DNA from: JAXLWB01 sp046328715 | Lineage (GTDB): Bacteria > Chloroflexota > Anaerolineae > Caldilineales > Caldilineaceae | Direction: 5' to 3' | NCBI GenBank assembly: GCA_046328715.1 | Contig: JAXLWB010000064.1 | Span: forward strand, 1-55,493 | Length of the DNA: 55,493 nucleotides | In this document: positions 34,926-45,900 of the stretch, one piece after another | Layout of the letters: every line of letters begins with the position of its first letter | How positions within the stretch are numbered: position 1 is the first letter of the stretch | Program-made: the position numbers and the translations under genes | Notes under the pieces: generated by a model | The model's database searches: none | The model's input: only the letters and a program-made list of their open reading frames with translations | What the model was told of the DNA's origin: nothing

Positions 34926-37900
34926 ATGGGTGGCTTTTCCTGGTTCCACAGCGCTTTGGCGCGCAAATCTTCATTTTTGTGCATAGCCAATTGCTGCACA
35001 TTTTTCTGTTTGCTGCTTCTCACTTTGTTGTCAACGCCATTCCCTACTGCACAGGCGCAATCTGCAGACGATAGACAACTACTCCCAACCGCCCGCTTCA
35101 CCCATCTCACAACTGAAGATGGCTTGGCGCAGAACAATGTGCAAGCCATCCTGCAAGATCGACAAGGCTTTCTCTGGTTTGGCACGAGCGATGGTTTGAG
35201 TCGCTTTGACGGCTACAATTTTGTCACTTTCAAACACAATCCCGATCAATCGAATAGCCTGCCGGGTAATCTGGTGACCGACTTGGCCGAGGATGCCGAG
35301 GGCATGATCTGGATCACCACTGCTGAAGGTGCCAGCCGTTTTGACCCGCGCCACGAAACATTTACCAATTTTGCAGGCGATTCTTCCAGCCGCAAACTGC
35401 TGGACACGGTGCTCATGTCCATTGATATTGATCCGCGTGGCGATCTCTGGTTTGGCGGTCCGCCAGGGGTGGGGCTGCTCCACTACGATTCAACCACAGG
35501 CGAGGTGACGCAATTTCATGCAGCACCGTCATCCGATGCTGTGCCGCCGGGATCGGTCGTGGCTGCGCCCTGGGGAATCGTGGGCCAAAGCGTGGAAGAT
35601 TCGCAAGGGCAACGCTGGCTTGTCACAGAGACCGGCCTGTTTCGTTACGATGCGTCAAATAACCAATTTCAAGCCTATTCTATCCTCGCTACCTATCCAG
35701 GCGAGGGACGACTCAACGCATTGTTGCCCGACAACAACGGCGGCTTGTGGGTAGGTGGTGCCAGCGGTTTATATCATTTTGACCCCCAACAGCCCAAATT
35801 TAGCCAGGTTCCTAACTTGCCCGGTGAGATCGAGTCGCTCTTTCGAGACCGAGAAGGACTTGTCTGGCTGGCGACCAACAGTGGGCTTTATCGCTTTGAC
35901 GAGGTAAGTCAGAATCTACTGCCACCCTTTCAGCACGACCCACTCCAACCCTTTTCACTGAGTCGCAACCGCGTCAACACCATCTATCAGGATCAAGCAG
36001 GTCTGTTCTGGATTGGAACTGCTGGGGGCGGAGTGGATAGTTTTTCACCGAGCGAGAATCAGTTTGTGCGTTACAGCTATGATCCGTTGCACCCACAAAA
36101 ACTGGCTGGGCTTGAAGTCAGCAGCTTGGCGCTCGATGCACAATCGCTGTGGTTGACGAGTGACATCGTACTCCATCAGATTGACCTTGCCAGCAAACAG
36201 GTAAAACAGTTTCCCCTTCCTATCATGGCGCATGACAATGTGCGCGCTCTATTGCGTGACCACACGGGTAAATTTTGGATCGGCACTCGGTTACATCGCT
36301 TGTTCGAGTTTGACCCAAATCGTGCCCAATTCGTTGAACACGACCTGATCGTCGACTCTGATCTGCCACATACGGGACCGCCGCCCGAGATTGCAGCGCT
36401 TGTCGAAGATCGCCAGGGGAACGTTTGGGTTGTCATCAATTGGGTGGGGCTTTATCGGTTGGCTGCAACTGATCACTCGATCCGTCGCTTTGTGCCGAGT
36501 GGACTACCCGGCGCATTTGGCGATGATCCGACAACTGTGGCGCGCGGCGATGTGACTGCACTGACCCTTGCAGCCGATGGTACGCTGTGGCTGGGCTATG
36601 TCGATGGCAGCCTGAGCCACATCGACCCCCAAACGCTGCACTTTCAACATTTTCAGGCCCAGAGTGATTTCACACGCCGGGCACCTTTTGCACCGCCGGG
36701 CGCACCACCCCCCGATTGCGAAAATTGCCCTCCGCCGCCTGGGATGCCACCACCAAAATCGCTGGCTAGCACTGGTGGGCAAACCAGTGCGAAACCGGCT
36801 GACGCATTGCGCCCATCTGCTGCGCCCGTATCAACGATTCAGAATGGCTTGGGTGGCTGGATCGAAACGCTCTTTGTAGATCGTCAGGGAGCGGTGTGGA
36901 TTGGCACACGCAATGGGCTTTTGCGCTTTGATGCTGGATCAGGGATGGCAAAACGTTATAGCGAGCAAACCGGCTTGCCCAGCAATCACATTGTTTCCAT
37001 TGCCGAAGATGAGACGGGTCTGTTGTGGGTTGGCACAAAAAAGGGACTAGCGCGCTTCGATCCGTTGCAGGAAACGGTGCGTAATTTTGATGTCAGCGAT
37101 GGGCTACAGAGCAACGAATTCCTGCCCAACGCGGTAACGAAAGCTGCAGATGGCACCTTTTACTGGGGCGGAAGCAACGGTCTCACCGTCTTCAACCCAA
37201 GTGCCATCAGCAACCAAGAGAGTGATTCATCGCCTGTTCTGCTTACCCAGTTGCGACTGTTCAACCTGCCTGTGCCGATTGGTGGCGAATCGACGTTACA
37301 GCAGGCGATTTGGGCCACCGACCACTTGACGTTGCAACCCACTGATCAGATTGTCTCCTTTGAATTTTCCAGTCTCAGCTACCGTGCGCCACAGAAAATT
37401 CGCTATCGTTATAAGCTAGACGGCCTGGAAAAGGAATGGAACGAGGTCGATAGTCAGCGCCGTTTTGCCACCTACACCAGTCTGCCCGCTGGCAACTATA
37501 CCTTCCGAGTGCAAGGTACCAACAGCGATGGCGTCTGGAACAAACAAGAAGTTGCTCTGTCGTTAACTGTAATGCCCGCCTGGTGGCAGCGACTGTGGGT
37601 GCGCGGATTGGCGTTGGTCTGTGTCCTGCTCTTGGGGTTTGCCGCCAATGCCTATCGTGTCCGCGCCATCGAAAAGCGGAATCGTCTGCTGGAAGCCCAG
37701 GTCAAAGAGCGGACACAGGAGCTTTCGGAAAGCGAGGCACGCTTTCGTGGGCTGGCCACCTCGACCTTTGAGGCGCTGCTGGTTCATGAACGGGGAAAGC
37801 TGTTGGACGCCAATCAGGCCGCCGAGGAGATGTTTGGCTATTCGCACGAGGCGTTACTCGGGCGATCCTTGGCCGATCTGTTACCAACATTACCTGCCGA

Positions 37901-39494
37901 AGTCCCTCATACAAAAACTGAATCGGGGATCGAGGTCCAAGGCGTAACCGAAACGGGCGAAAAGTTGGCGTTGGAGATGCGCAGCCGTCAGGTGCCATTT
38001 CAAGGTCGGGATGCTACAGTTGTGACCTTGCACAATCTGAGTGAACGCAAACAGATCGAAACACAACAGAGGCAGGTGGCAGCATTTCAAGAACGCGAAC
38101 GCATTGGCCGCGATCTGCATGACAACCTGGGCCAAGTCATGGGCTACATGAGCGTTCAGGCGCAGACGGTCAGCGACTTGCTTGAACAATCCAAAGAGGG
38201 ACAGGCGCAGGCCGCACTCAAACAACTTGTCAAAGCTGCCCAAGCGGCCCACAGCGACATTCGCAAGTACATTCTCAACATCCGTACTCCTGCCAGCGAG
38301 TCACCGCTTCGCCTGCTGGAAGCACTCCAACTTTTTCTCGAACAGGTCCAAGAACGACACGGACTCACGGTCGAACTTAGCCTGCCACACGACCTACCCA
38401 ACGATCTGCTGGCGCTGGAAGCCGAAGAACAGTTGTTGCGCATCATTCAGGAAGCCATCAATAACATTCAGAAACACGCTGGCGTCCAGCGTGCTCGTGT
38501 GACCTTTACCCTGCACTCCGATGAACTGCAAGTCCTAATCGCCGACGACGGCCAGGGCTTTGACTTGTCAATAGCGCATCGTACACCCCCTTCCCTGCCA
38601 GCCCACAACGGAAGTGCCCCCGCAATCCCCAATCCAACACACTTCGGCTTATCGATCATGCGCGAACGGGCTGAAGGAATCGGCGGTACGTTAGAGCTAC
38701 GTTCCAAACCTGGCGCAGGCACGCAAGTGATTGTTCGTCTGCCGCGCCTGGTACGTTTGTCCCATCGCCTCGCTCCAGCGGACGAGATTCGTGGTCTGCG
38801 TCTGTTGTTGGTTGACGACCACCCGCTCTATGTCGAAGGGTTGCGCAATCTGCTCAGTGCCCGTGGCATTCAAGTCGTGGGCACTGCACACAATGGCACG
38901 GAGGCGCTACAATTGACGCGCAAACACCTGCCTGACCTCGTTCTGATGGATATCGAAATGCCGCACGGCAATGGTATCGATGCGACCCGTTCGATCAAGA
39001 GCGAGTTCCCGCAGGTCAAGATCGTGATGTTGACGATGGCCGCCAGCGAGGAAACCCTTTTCGAAGCGCTCAAACAAGGGGCTTCGGGCTATTTGCTCAA
39101 GAGTTTGGATGCCAATCAACTCTTCGAATTGTTGCGCGAAGTGATGCGCGGTGAAATCGTGCTTTCACCGCAACTGGCTAGCAAAGTGTTGGCAACCTTT
39201 GCCCAACCTTCAACCCTAGTCCCAAATGCATCCGCCACACCGCCAATCGCAACTCCAGTAGAAGCGAAACCCTCTGCCCCGCCGGAGACCGCACAGCCAG
39301 TCGGGTCAACACTCACCTATCGTCAACACGAGGTGCTGGAGCTGGTGGCCCAAGGCCTGAGCAACAAGGAAATCGCTCAACGCTTGGATATTACCGAACG
39401 CACCGTCAAATTTCACGTCGGCTTGATCTTGGAAAGCCTACAACTGCGCAGCCGCTATGAGTTAGCGCAGGTTGCCGATCGGATCAGGAAGTAG
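34926..39494 (+). CDS. Membrane hybrid sensor kinase fused to a response regulator with LuxR-type HTH
   Basis: A 1522-residue one-chain two-component system. Order: signal peptide/anchor (about 15-45); extracytoplasmic two-component-regulator propeller repeats (about 56-790; WFGTSDGLSRFD, WIGTRNGLLRFD and similar blades); a Y_Y_Y domain (about 800-885); one membrane span (about 890-910); coiled coil; PAS (about 931-1040); HisKA_3 with phospho-acceptor His1065 in GRDLHDNLGQ; HATPase; a receiver with Asp1342 in LVLMDIEMP; and a NarL/LuxR HTH (about 1455-1520, LTYRQHEVLELVAQGLSNKEIAQRL). A Pro-rich insert (about 583-625) interrupts the propeller. The layout parallels Bacteroidetes HTCS regulators of polysaccharide use, but with a NarL-type output. 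It probably controls surface genes beside it; the ribosome site is weak. Confidence 0.9.
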   Translation: MGGFSWFHSALARKSSFLCIANCCTFFCLLLLTLLSTPFPTAQAQSADDRQLLPTARFTHLTTEDGLAQNNVQAILQDRQGFLWFGTSDGLSRFDGYNFVTFKHNPDQSNSLPGNLVTDLAEDAEGMIWITTAEGASRFDPRHETFTNFAGDSSSRKLLDTVLMSIDIDPRGDLWFGGPPGVGLLHYDSTTGEVTQFHAAPSSDAVPPGSVVAAPWGIVGQSVEDSQGQRWLVTETGLFRYDASNNQFQAYSILATYPGEGRLNALLPDNNGGLWVGGASGLYHFDPQQPKFSQVPNLPGEIESLFRDREGLVWLATNSGLYRFDEVSQNLLPPFQHDPLQPFSLSRNRVNTIYQDQAGLFWIGTAGGGVDSFSPSENQFVRYSYDPLHPQKLAGLEVSSLALDAQSLWLTSDIVLHQIDLASKQVKQFPLPIMAHDNVRALLRDHTGKFWIGTRLHRLFEFDPNRAQFVEHDLIVDSDLPHTGPPPEIAALVEDRQGNVWVVINWVGLYRLAATDHSIRRFVPSGLPGAFGDDPTTVARGDVTALTLAADGTLWLGYVDGSLSHIDPQTLHFQHFQAQSDFTRRAPFAPPGAPPPDCENCPPPPGMPPPKSLASTGGQTSAKPADALRPSAAPVSTIQNGLGGWIETLFVDRQGAVWIGTRNGLLRFDAGSGMAKRYSEQTGLPSNHIVSIAEDETGLLWVGTKKGLARFDPLQETVRNFDVSDGLQSNEFLPNAVTKAADGTFYWGGSNGLTVFNPSAISNQESDSSPVLLTQLRLFNLPVPIGGESTLQQAIWATDHLTLQPTDQIVSFEFSSLSYRAPQKIRYRYKLDGLEKEWNEVDSQRRFATYTSLPAGNYTFRVQGTNSDGVWNKQEVALSLTVMPAWWQRLWVRGLALVCVLLLGFAANAYRVRAIEKRNRLLEAQVKERTQELSESEARFRGLATSTFEALLVHERGKLLDANQAAEEMFGYSHEALLGRSLADLLPTLPAEVPHTKTESGIEVQGVTETGEKLALEMRSRQVPFQGRDATVVTLHNLSERKQIETQQRQVAAFQERERIGRDLHDNLGQVMGYMSVQAQTVSDLLEQSKEGQAQAALKQLVKAAQAAHSDIRKYILNIRTPASESPLRLLEALQLFLEQVQERHGLTVELSLPHDLPNDLLALEAEEQLLRIIQEAINNIQKHAGVQRARVTFTLHSDELQVLIADDGQGFDLSIAHRTPPSLPAHNGSAPAIPNPTHFGLSIMRERAEGIGGTLELRSKPGAGTQVIVRLPRLVRLSHRLAPADEIRGLRLLLVDDHPLYVEGLRNLLSARGIQVVGTAHNGTEALQLTRKHLPDLVLMDIEMPHGNGIDATRSIKSEFPQVKIVMLTMAASEETLFEALKQGASGYLLKSLDANQLFELLREVMRGEIVLSPQLASKVLATFAQPSTLVPNASATPPIATPVEAKPSAPPETAQPVGSTLTYRQHEVLELVAQGLSNKEIAQRLDITERTVKFHVGLILESLQLRSRYELAQVADRIRK

Positions 39495-39519
39495 TAACGT
39501 GAATTCGGAGTTTTTATCG

Positions 39520-39635
39520 TTGTACACGGATCACCAGGATTTTCACGGATTTAAAAGCAATGTTGGCGAGATTCACCTCACGGATGTGGTAATTTAGCCC
39601 AAAATCCGTGTTCATCTGCTGTTATCCGTGTACAA
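39520..39635. repeat. Inverted-repeat element with perfect TTGTACACGGAT ends
   Basis: TTGTACACGGAT (39520-39531) and ATCCGTGTACAA (39624-39635) are perfect 12-bp inverted ends, with further ATCCGTG/CACGGAT copies inside. It is related to the shorter element at 19059-19129 and is non-coding. Confidence 0.6.
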
Positions 39636-39668
39636 ACAAAAATGTCGAACTCAGGTTAGTAGGGAGAG

Positions 39669-39793
39669 CTGTCATTCTGAGCGAGGGCTTTTTCGAGCGA
39701 AGAATCTTGCGTTGTCCAACTAAGATTCTTTCCTTACGAGGACGGGCTCGCAAACAGCCGCTCTTCAGAAACTTGTCCTGGCGAGGATGACAG
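39669..39793. repeat. Inverted-repeat element with CTGTCAT ends
   Basis: It begins CTGTCATTCTGAGCGAGG and ends GCGAGGATGACAG, with inner arms GAAGAATCTTG and AAGATTCTTTCC in opposite orientation. It is non-coding and looks like a dispersed palindromic element; only one copy is in the window. Confidence 0.55.
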
Positions 39794-39871
39794 ATCTCTC
39801 TTGTACTTGAAAACCACGCTGTAGAACACATATTTCCAACACCTTACAATTCACCCGCTTCCACCCTTCGC

Positions 39872-39897
39872 CTGTACCAAAACTGTACCTGGTACAG
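39872..39897. promoter_or_regulatory. Operator-like CTGTACC palindrome upstream of the giant gene
   Basis: CTGTACC-T-GGTACAG (39883-39897) is a perfect 7+7 palindrome, and a third half site CTGTACC lies 11 bp upstream (39872-39878). It sits about 85 bp before the giant gene's ATG, where a repressor or activator would be expected. Confidence 0.45.
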
Positions 39898-39982
39898 TAT
39901 ACGCTCAGCCAAACTTTCGGTAAGGTTTCAAGACGTTTGAGCTTATTCTAATTTACGCTTTGTTAAATAAGAAGGGGCGTTT

Positions 39983-42900
39983 ATGCGACAGCCGAAGTTT
40001 GTGCGTTGGTTTAGTTTATTGACACTGATCTTCATTTTGCTTGGTTTGGCGCTGCCGCTACAAGCGCGTACCTTTCCTGTCACCCAGGCGCAGCAACTCC
40101 AGGCTGCCTGGCGATTGGCAAGTAACAGCGACCATTTTCACTATCAAACGCAGGTGATTCAGACTACGCACCCCGAAACGAGTCTGCGTAACGCTAACCG
40201 CCATAAGCAAAGTCAACAATTTCAGGTGGAAGGCGAAATAGATCGCCCCGCCCAGAAGATGCTCCTACAACTGCGCAACCACAACGCTGGTCACGAACAG
40301 TTGATCGACCTCAAGATTGAAGACGGCCATGCCTATGGTCGCCTCAACGCCAATGCCGATTGGACACCCCTCGATCAATCTACCGATCTTTTTGCCCCCG
40401 GTGGTGACCCGTTAGGCTTTCTGGTAGCCGCAAAGAACGTGGAAGTCAGAAGTCAGAAGTCAGAAGTCAGAAGTCAGGAGACGGTTACAACCACTGATGA
40501 CTTGTTGGCGAATGTCCTCCCTCCCGCCTACCTGGCCTCCTTGACCCGCTACCACTTTGACCTGGACGGAGTACAGTATGCCGAATTCATGCGTGCAGCG
40601 TTGCAAAAGGAACTGCAACGCAAAGGTGAGCTGCCCAACGGTGTAAACTTGGGGCTTCTACGCCAATATGTGGATATGACAGGCAGCGGTGAAATCTGGG
40701 TCAATGCCCAAGGGTTGCCGGTACGCCAGGTAATTCATATGCAATTCCCACCGGAACAGCCGAATGGGGAGTGGGCCGAAGTCGAGATCACGAGCAACTT
40801 CAGCGCTTGGCAGAGCTCGTCAAATGCCAGACTCATCGGACTCTGGCAACAGCCAAGTCAAATTCCCCAAACCGTCTTACAAATGGCAGGTATTACGTAT
40901 CGCACGCTCGAAGAGACCCTGCTTTCGCTTATTCTGATTGCTGTCATTGCGGCCTTTGCGGTGCTCATCATTCTACTGCGCCGCACTCGCCTGCTCTATG
41001 TCGGACTTATGACACTCATCATCGCCTCGACCTTGGTCGTCCCGTTGCTTCAAGCCCAACAGCTTTACGCCTTCAGCGAACGTCAACAAAACAAAGCGGC
41101 ACAGACTAACGACGAAAAGGCCACGCAAGAACAAATCGAAGCCCAACAAGCCGAACATGCCGGTCGCACCTTCAACCCCGAGATTAACCCTCTAGACAAA
41201 TATGAAATACGAGATACCAAATACGAAGCTGCGAAGCTACAAACATTGGTCTCCTACTGTAATATTGCGACTAACAGCGACTGTGACGGCGACGGCCTCA
41301 GCAACGATGTTGAGGTCAGCAAGTTAGGGACGAACCCCTACTCGGTCGATTCGGACAACGACTATATCAGCGACGGGGTGGAGGTCAAGGGCTTCATCTT
41401 TGGCGGTAAGCAGTGGTATCTAGACCCGCTTAACCCTGATAGCAACGGCGATGGACTGATCGATTCGCTCGAATGCCCTGGCTTGAGTGACATCAACCTG
41501 CAAACCGACAAAATTGACACCGCTTACATCAGCCAGAGTTGTTTGAACAACGACAGTACAACCGCCAACAGCGACTCTGTACCCGATGTTTTTGACTTTG
41601 ACAACGACGGCGATGGTGTGCCCGACAACGTGGATGATTCGCCTTACAGCGTTGTGGGCAACACCAGCAGTGGCGTGACCAATGGCAAGCTCAGCTTCAA
41701 CCTCAACTTTACTGCAGCGGGCTTGCCGATCTATGTCGATTTTACGGTGCGCCCGAGCAACAGTAAACACCTCTGGTACACCAACAACGTGCTCGATTGG
41801 CCCAGCAACGACACGCAAGGCCAAGTGACGCGCGTCTTCGACACGACCTACGCCGACAACATCAGCTACAACTCGCTGGATACGGCGGCCAATGGCGATA
41901 TGCTGCTGGTACCGCTGCTCGAATTGCAGATTCCCTACAACGCCGCCAATCCTTCGGCGGGACTACCCATCTCTGGCACCTACAACGCAGCCGACATCCA
42001 CGATTATAGTGACATCTCCTGGCTGGATACCGCTGCCCTGAGTGAACTAGGCATCACCGCCAATGAAGGGAAAGATGGCAAGACACTGTTGCTCTGGATC
42101 CCCCTGACCGAAGTACAGGACGAGACAGGCGATGCCCCGGTCGCCTGGTCAGGGCGGATGCTCTATCGACCGGGCAGCGGCTTGAGCAACCTTGGCTCGG
42201 CGACAACAGTGCGGCTGATCTGGATGGTGGAGGCATTGATCGATAGCTGCGATACCAGTGGCTTGAACGATTTGGCGGATTATGACACCTGGTGCGCCGA
42301 CCACAGCCATTGGACAACCAGCAACAGCATCATTCAAACCTACTACGACAATTTTACGCTCACTGGCCTGAGCGCACGCGAGGATCATGGCGGCAAGATT
42401 GCCATCATCGCCGAGCCGAGCGGCGTCGGCAACAGCCATTATGAGGATCACCTTTGGCACATGGCCGACAGCCTCGAACAAGGCTATTTGGGCGCGCAGG
42501 CCAAGAGCAATGGCAGCCGTTTGAGCGTCGATGACTTCGCCACCTATTCATCGACCTGGGGTGTTGGCGACCTATCGATCAATGTCTACCCCCTGGCCGA
42601 CGAACTTGACCTGGCAACGGTCGCCTCGACTTATAGCACGGCTGTCTTGCAGAATGTCTATCCCAGTGTGGCGGTCAGCGCAACAACCACGCTGCTCTTT
42701 GCCGGCGAGGAGACAGCGCGCAATGCCGCACTGAGCGACTCCGCCACCACCATCAGCGGCAACGCCGTCACGCTCGACCTACGCAACGCCACACTCGACA
42801 CCACAGGTGATCTGCGCTGGGCACCCTATCAATACAAGGGCGCTGGCGTGTGGGATGCGGCGGATCTGGAGAGTTACCTGACCAGCTTGGATGATAACCT

Positions 42901-45900
42901 GCAAAGCAGCTTGAGCAACAGCCAACTTGACTGGTTGGTGAACTACGAAAGCGTGGCCGATTACAGCTTGGTGCGCGCTGGTGCCAGCGCGCTGGCGCAG
43001 AGTTACTATCTGGCACTTTATACCGGCGTTAGCAAGACGTTGGCCGAGGATGGTAGCCGCTACAGCACGGATTCATTAGGCAACTATACGCTTGGCAGTA
43101 GTGATCCTGTGGCAAGCATCGTCAAACGGCTGGTTGGCGAAATCCAATCCTACTATGGCGACCTCTCCCTGATCGATGCCTTGTCCACCACTACTTCTGA
43201 CACGACCGCCGTGGCCAATTCGCTGGCAGCCAGCTTTGCTGTATCGCTCACTGCCATCCTAGAGGCGTTTGGCAACGTCGTACAGGGCAACAGCAGCAGC
43301 GCCCTCAGCCTGGCCCTCAGCGAACTGGCTAACTACTACAAAACCACCTCTGTCGATACCACCAGCCTGACCTCGGTCGGTAGTCTAACCACCGCCGCCT
43401 GGGCATCGACGATTGCCAACTTGCCCGCTTATGCCAACCAGTACGGCTTGGTCAATTTTGCTAATGTCTCCTATATGGGTGTCATTGCTACTAGCACCTA
43501 CCTCACGCTCAAGGCAGGGATGGGCGTCTACACCGTGGTTTGGGGAATTAAAGCCTACAACAGCTATAGCGCCTCGGTTGCGTTGGCCAATTTCACCCAT
43601 TTGCAACCCGGTGGCAACCCGACTGCTGCTCTCACCTATGCCGCCCGAGCTGATGAAGTGGTCAAGACCAACATCAAATGGTCCGTAGCAACCCTAGTTG
43701 TGACGACAGCGATGATCTGGACGCTTTTTGCCTTGAGCAAATATGACAATCACTTGGAACGTAACGCAGCTATTGCCAAAGCCATCGGCGATACTGTGGT
43801 CGCCTTGATCATGGCGGTGCTGACTGCTATTCCCGTCATTGGCTGGGCGATTGCCGGCGTGATCGCGCTGATTGATGTCTTGATGATGTCCGTTTGTGCG
43901 ATCATTGACGTGCCAACTGGGTCAACGGTCGATGTGTGGGTCTGTAGTGGGATCACTGGCGCTTTGTCGCAGGCCATCACCTATCTGATCTATGATCAAT
44001 ACATCGTCCCCAATCTTAACGACAAGGACCGTCTTTCGATTGCACTCGATACACCCATTTTGGTGCAAAAAGCGGCTGAAGATGGCTATGTGGCAGGCAA
44101 CCAACTCCAGGTCAGTGCCACCGTCACCAATACCCTCTCTAAGTCGAAGCTGACTGGATTGGGCAGCCTGGAGCATTTGGACTTTGACCTCAATGACCTG
44201 CTCTATCAATCGACCTTTACCTACACTTTGCAGAACAGCCCAACCGACCACCATGCCGGACTTCATACCAAACAGACAACCTGGAGTAACAACCAGGCGG
44301 TCTTTCACCCTGCCCTGGCGGTTGACTTTGACCAACCTGGTCTTAACCAAAACCTACCGCTTTACCTTACCGAGTCTTTCCAGGCACCGACGCTGGAATG
44401 TTGGGGTTTTCTGATTCAAGTCTGCCAGCGCAGCGATTACAAGGACTCCTTCCATACCTATCTGGGCGAGGATATCGCCTTTGACATTCTGCCCGCCACC
44501 CTAGACGAATTCTACGCCTTGACCGCAGTGGGCCACGACAGCTATCGCCTGGGCTGGGATACGCAATTCCCCACACTGCTCGATGCCGATGGTGATGGCT
44601 TGATCAGCGAACTTAAAGGTGGCTCCGACCCGAATGACAGCCTGTGGGACAGCGATGGCGACGGCCTTTCCGACTACTGGGAATTGACGAACGGCTTCAA
44701 TCCTGAATCCAGCGATGCCGACGGTGATGGTCTTTACGATTACTGGGAAGCCTTCTACGACACCAACTCCAACCTTGCCGACAGCGACAGCGACGGACTC
44801 AGCGACGGGGCCGAGTTCTTCCACTCTGGCAGCAAGAGCCCTTACAGCGCCGATAGCTCAACCTGGAGCGGCGGCTGGACCTTTGTCTATGGCTATAGCG
44901 GCAGTAGCAAATTGCAGACGTTGGTCAACTCTGACCCCAACGACTACGACAGCGACGACGACACGATCAGCGACCGCCTGGAATCAATCTATGGCTATAA
45001 TCCCAACCTGGCTTCGGTCTTGAATGTCCTTTCGCTCGACGCCGAGGTTTCTAGCACGGAGATTGCGCCCAACGGTAGCCTGGCCTATACCGCCACCGTC
45101 AAAAATGAGTTGGACAACCGCGTCGCCAACGGCTTGTTGCAAGCTGAGTTCCCGGTGGACACGGTGCAAAAGACTCAGGTGATGGAGACGCTCTACCCGC
45201 AGGATTCGACTACGCTCAATGGCACGGTCACGGCACCGAGCGTCAGCAGCACGACCGCCACCAGCCTCACCCTGCGTGCCGGGGCGATTATCGACGAGGT
45301 GGATACCGGACATGTCCTCTGGCTGCATCTGAATGAGAGTTCTGGCAGCAGCTTCGCCGACGATGCCCAGACCGACAACGGTCCGCACAACGCCACCTGT
45401 AGCGGAAACACCTGCCCCAGCGCCAACGGCAGTTTCCTTACCTTTGATGGTAACGATGACGTTCTGACCATCGCCGATCACGACGAATTGGACCAGAGCT
45501 CTTTTACCCTCAGCCTGTGGACCAACCTTAGCACGACCAAGGCGCAGACACTCTTCGCCAAAGGTACGACTGGATTGAATGTCAAGACCAACAGCAGCGG
45601 CAAAGTGACTGTTTCACTCTACAAAAGCGACTGCACTACCCCTGTCAGCTTCCAGACCAGTGGGGCCTTACCCACCAACAGTTGGCAGAATGTGGTGGTT
45701 GCCTACGACGGCACGACCTTGACCCTCTATCTCAACGGCATCAACAGCGGCTCGACCGCCCTTGCCTCAATCTGCACCAACAGCAGTGCCATCACCTTAG
45801 GGCAAAGTTTGAAGGGCCAGATGGACGAGATCGAACTCTACACCAGCGGCATGACCAGCAGCGAGGTAGCATTTCTTTTCAAGAAGCCAGTCTTCTATCT

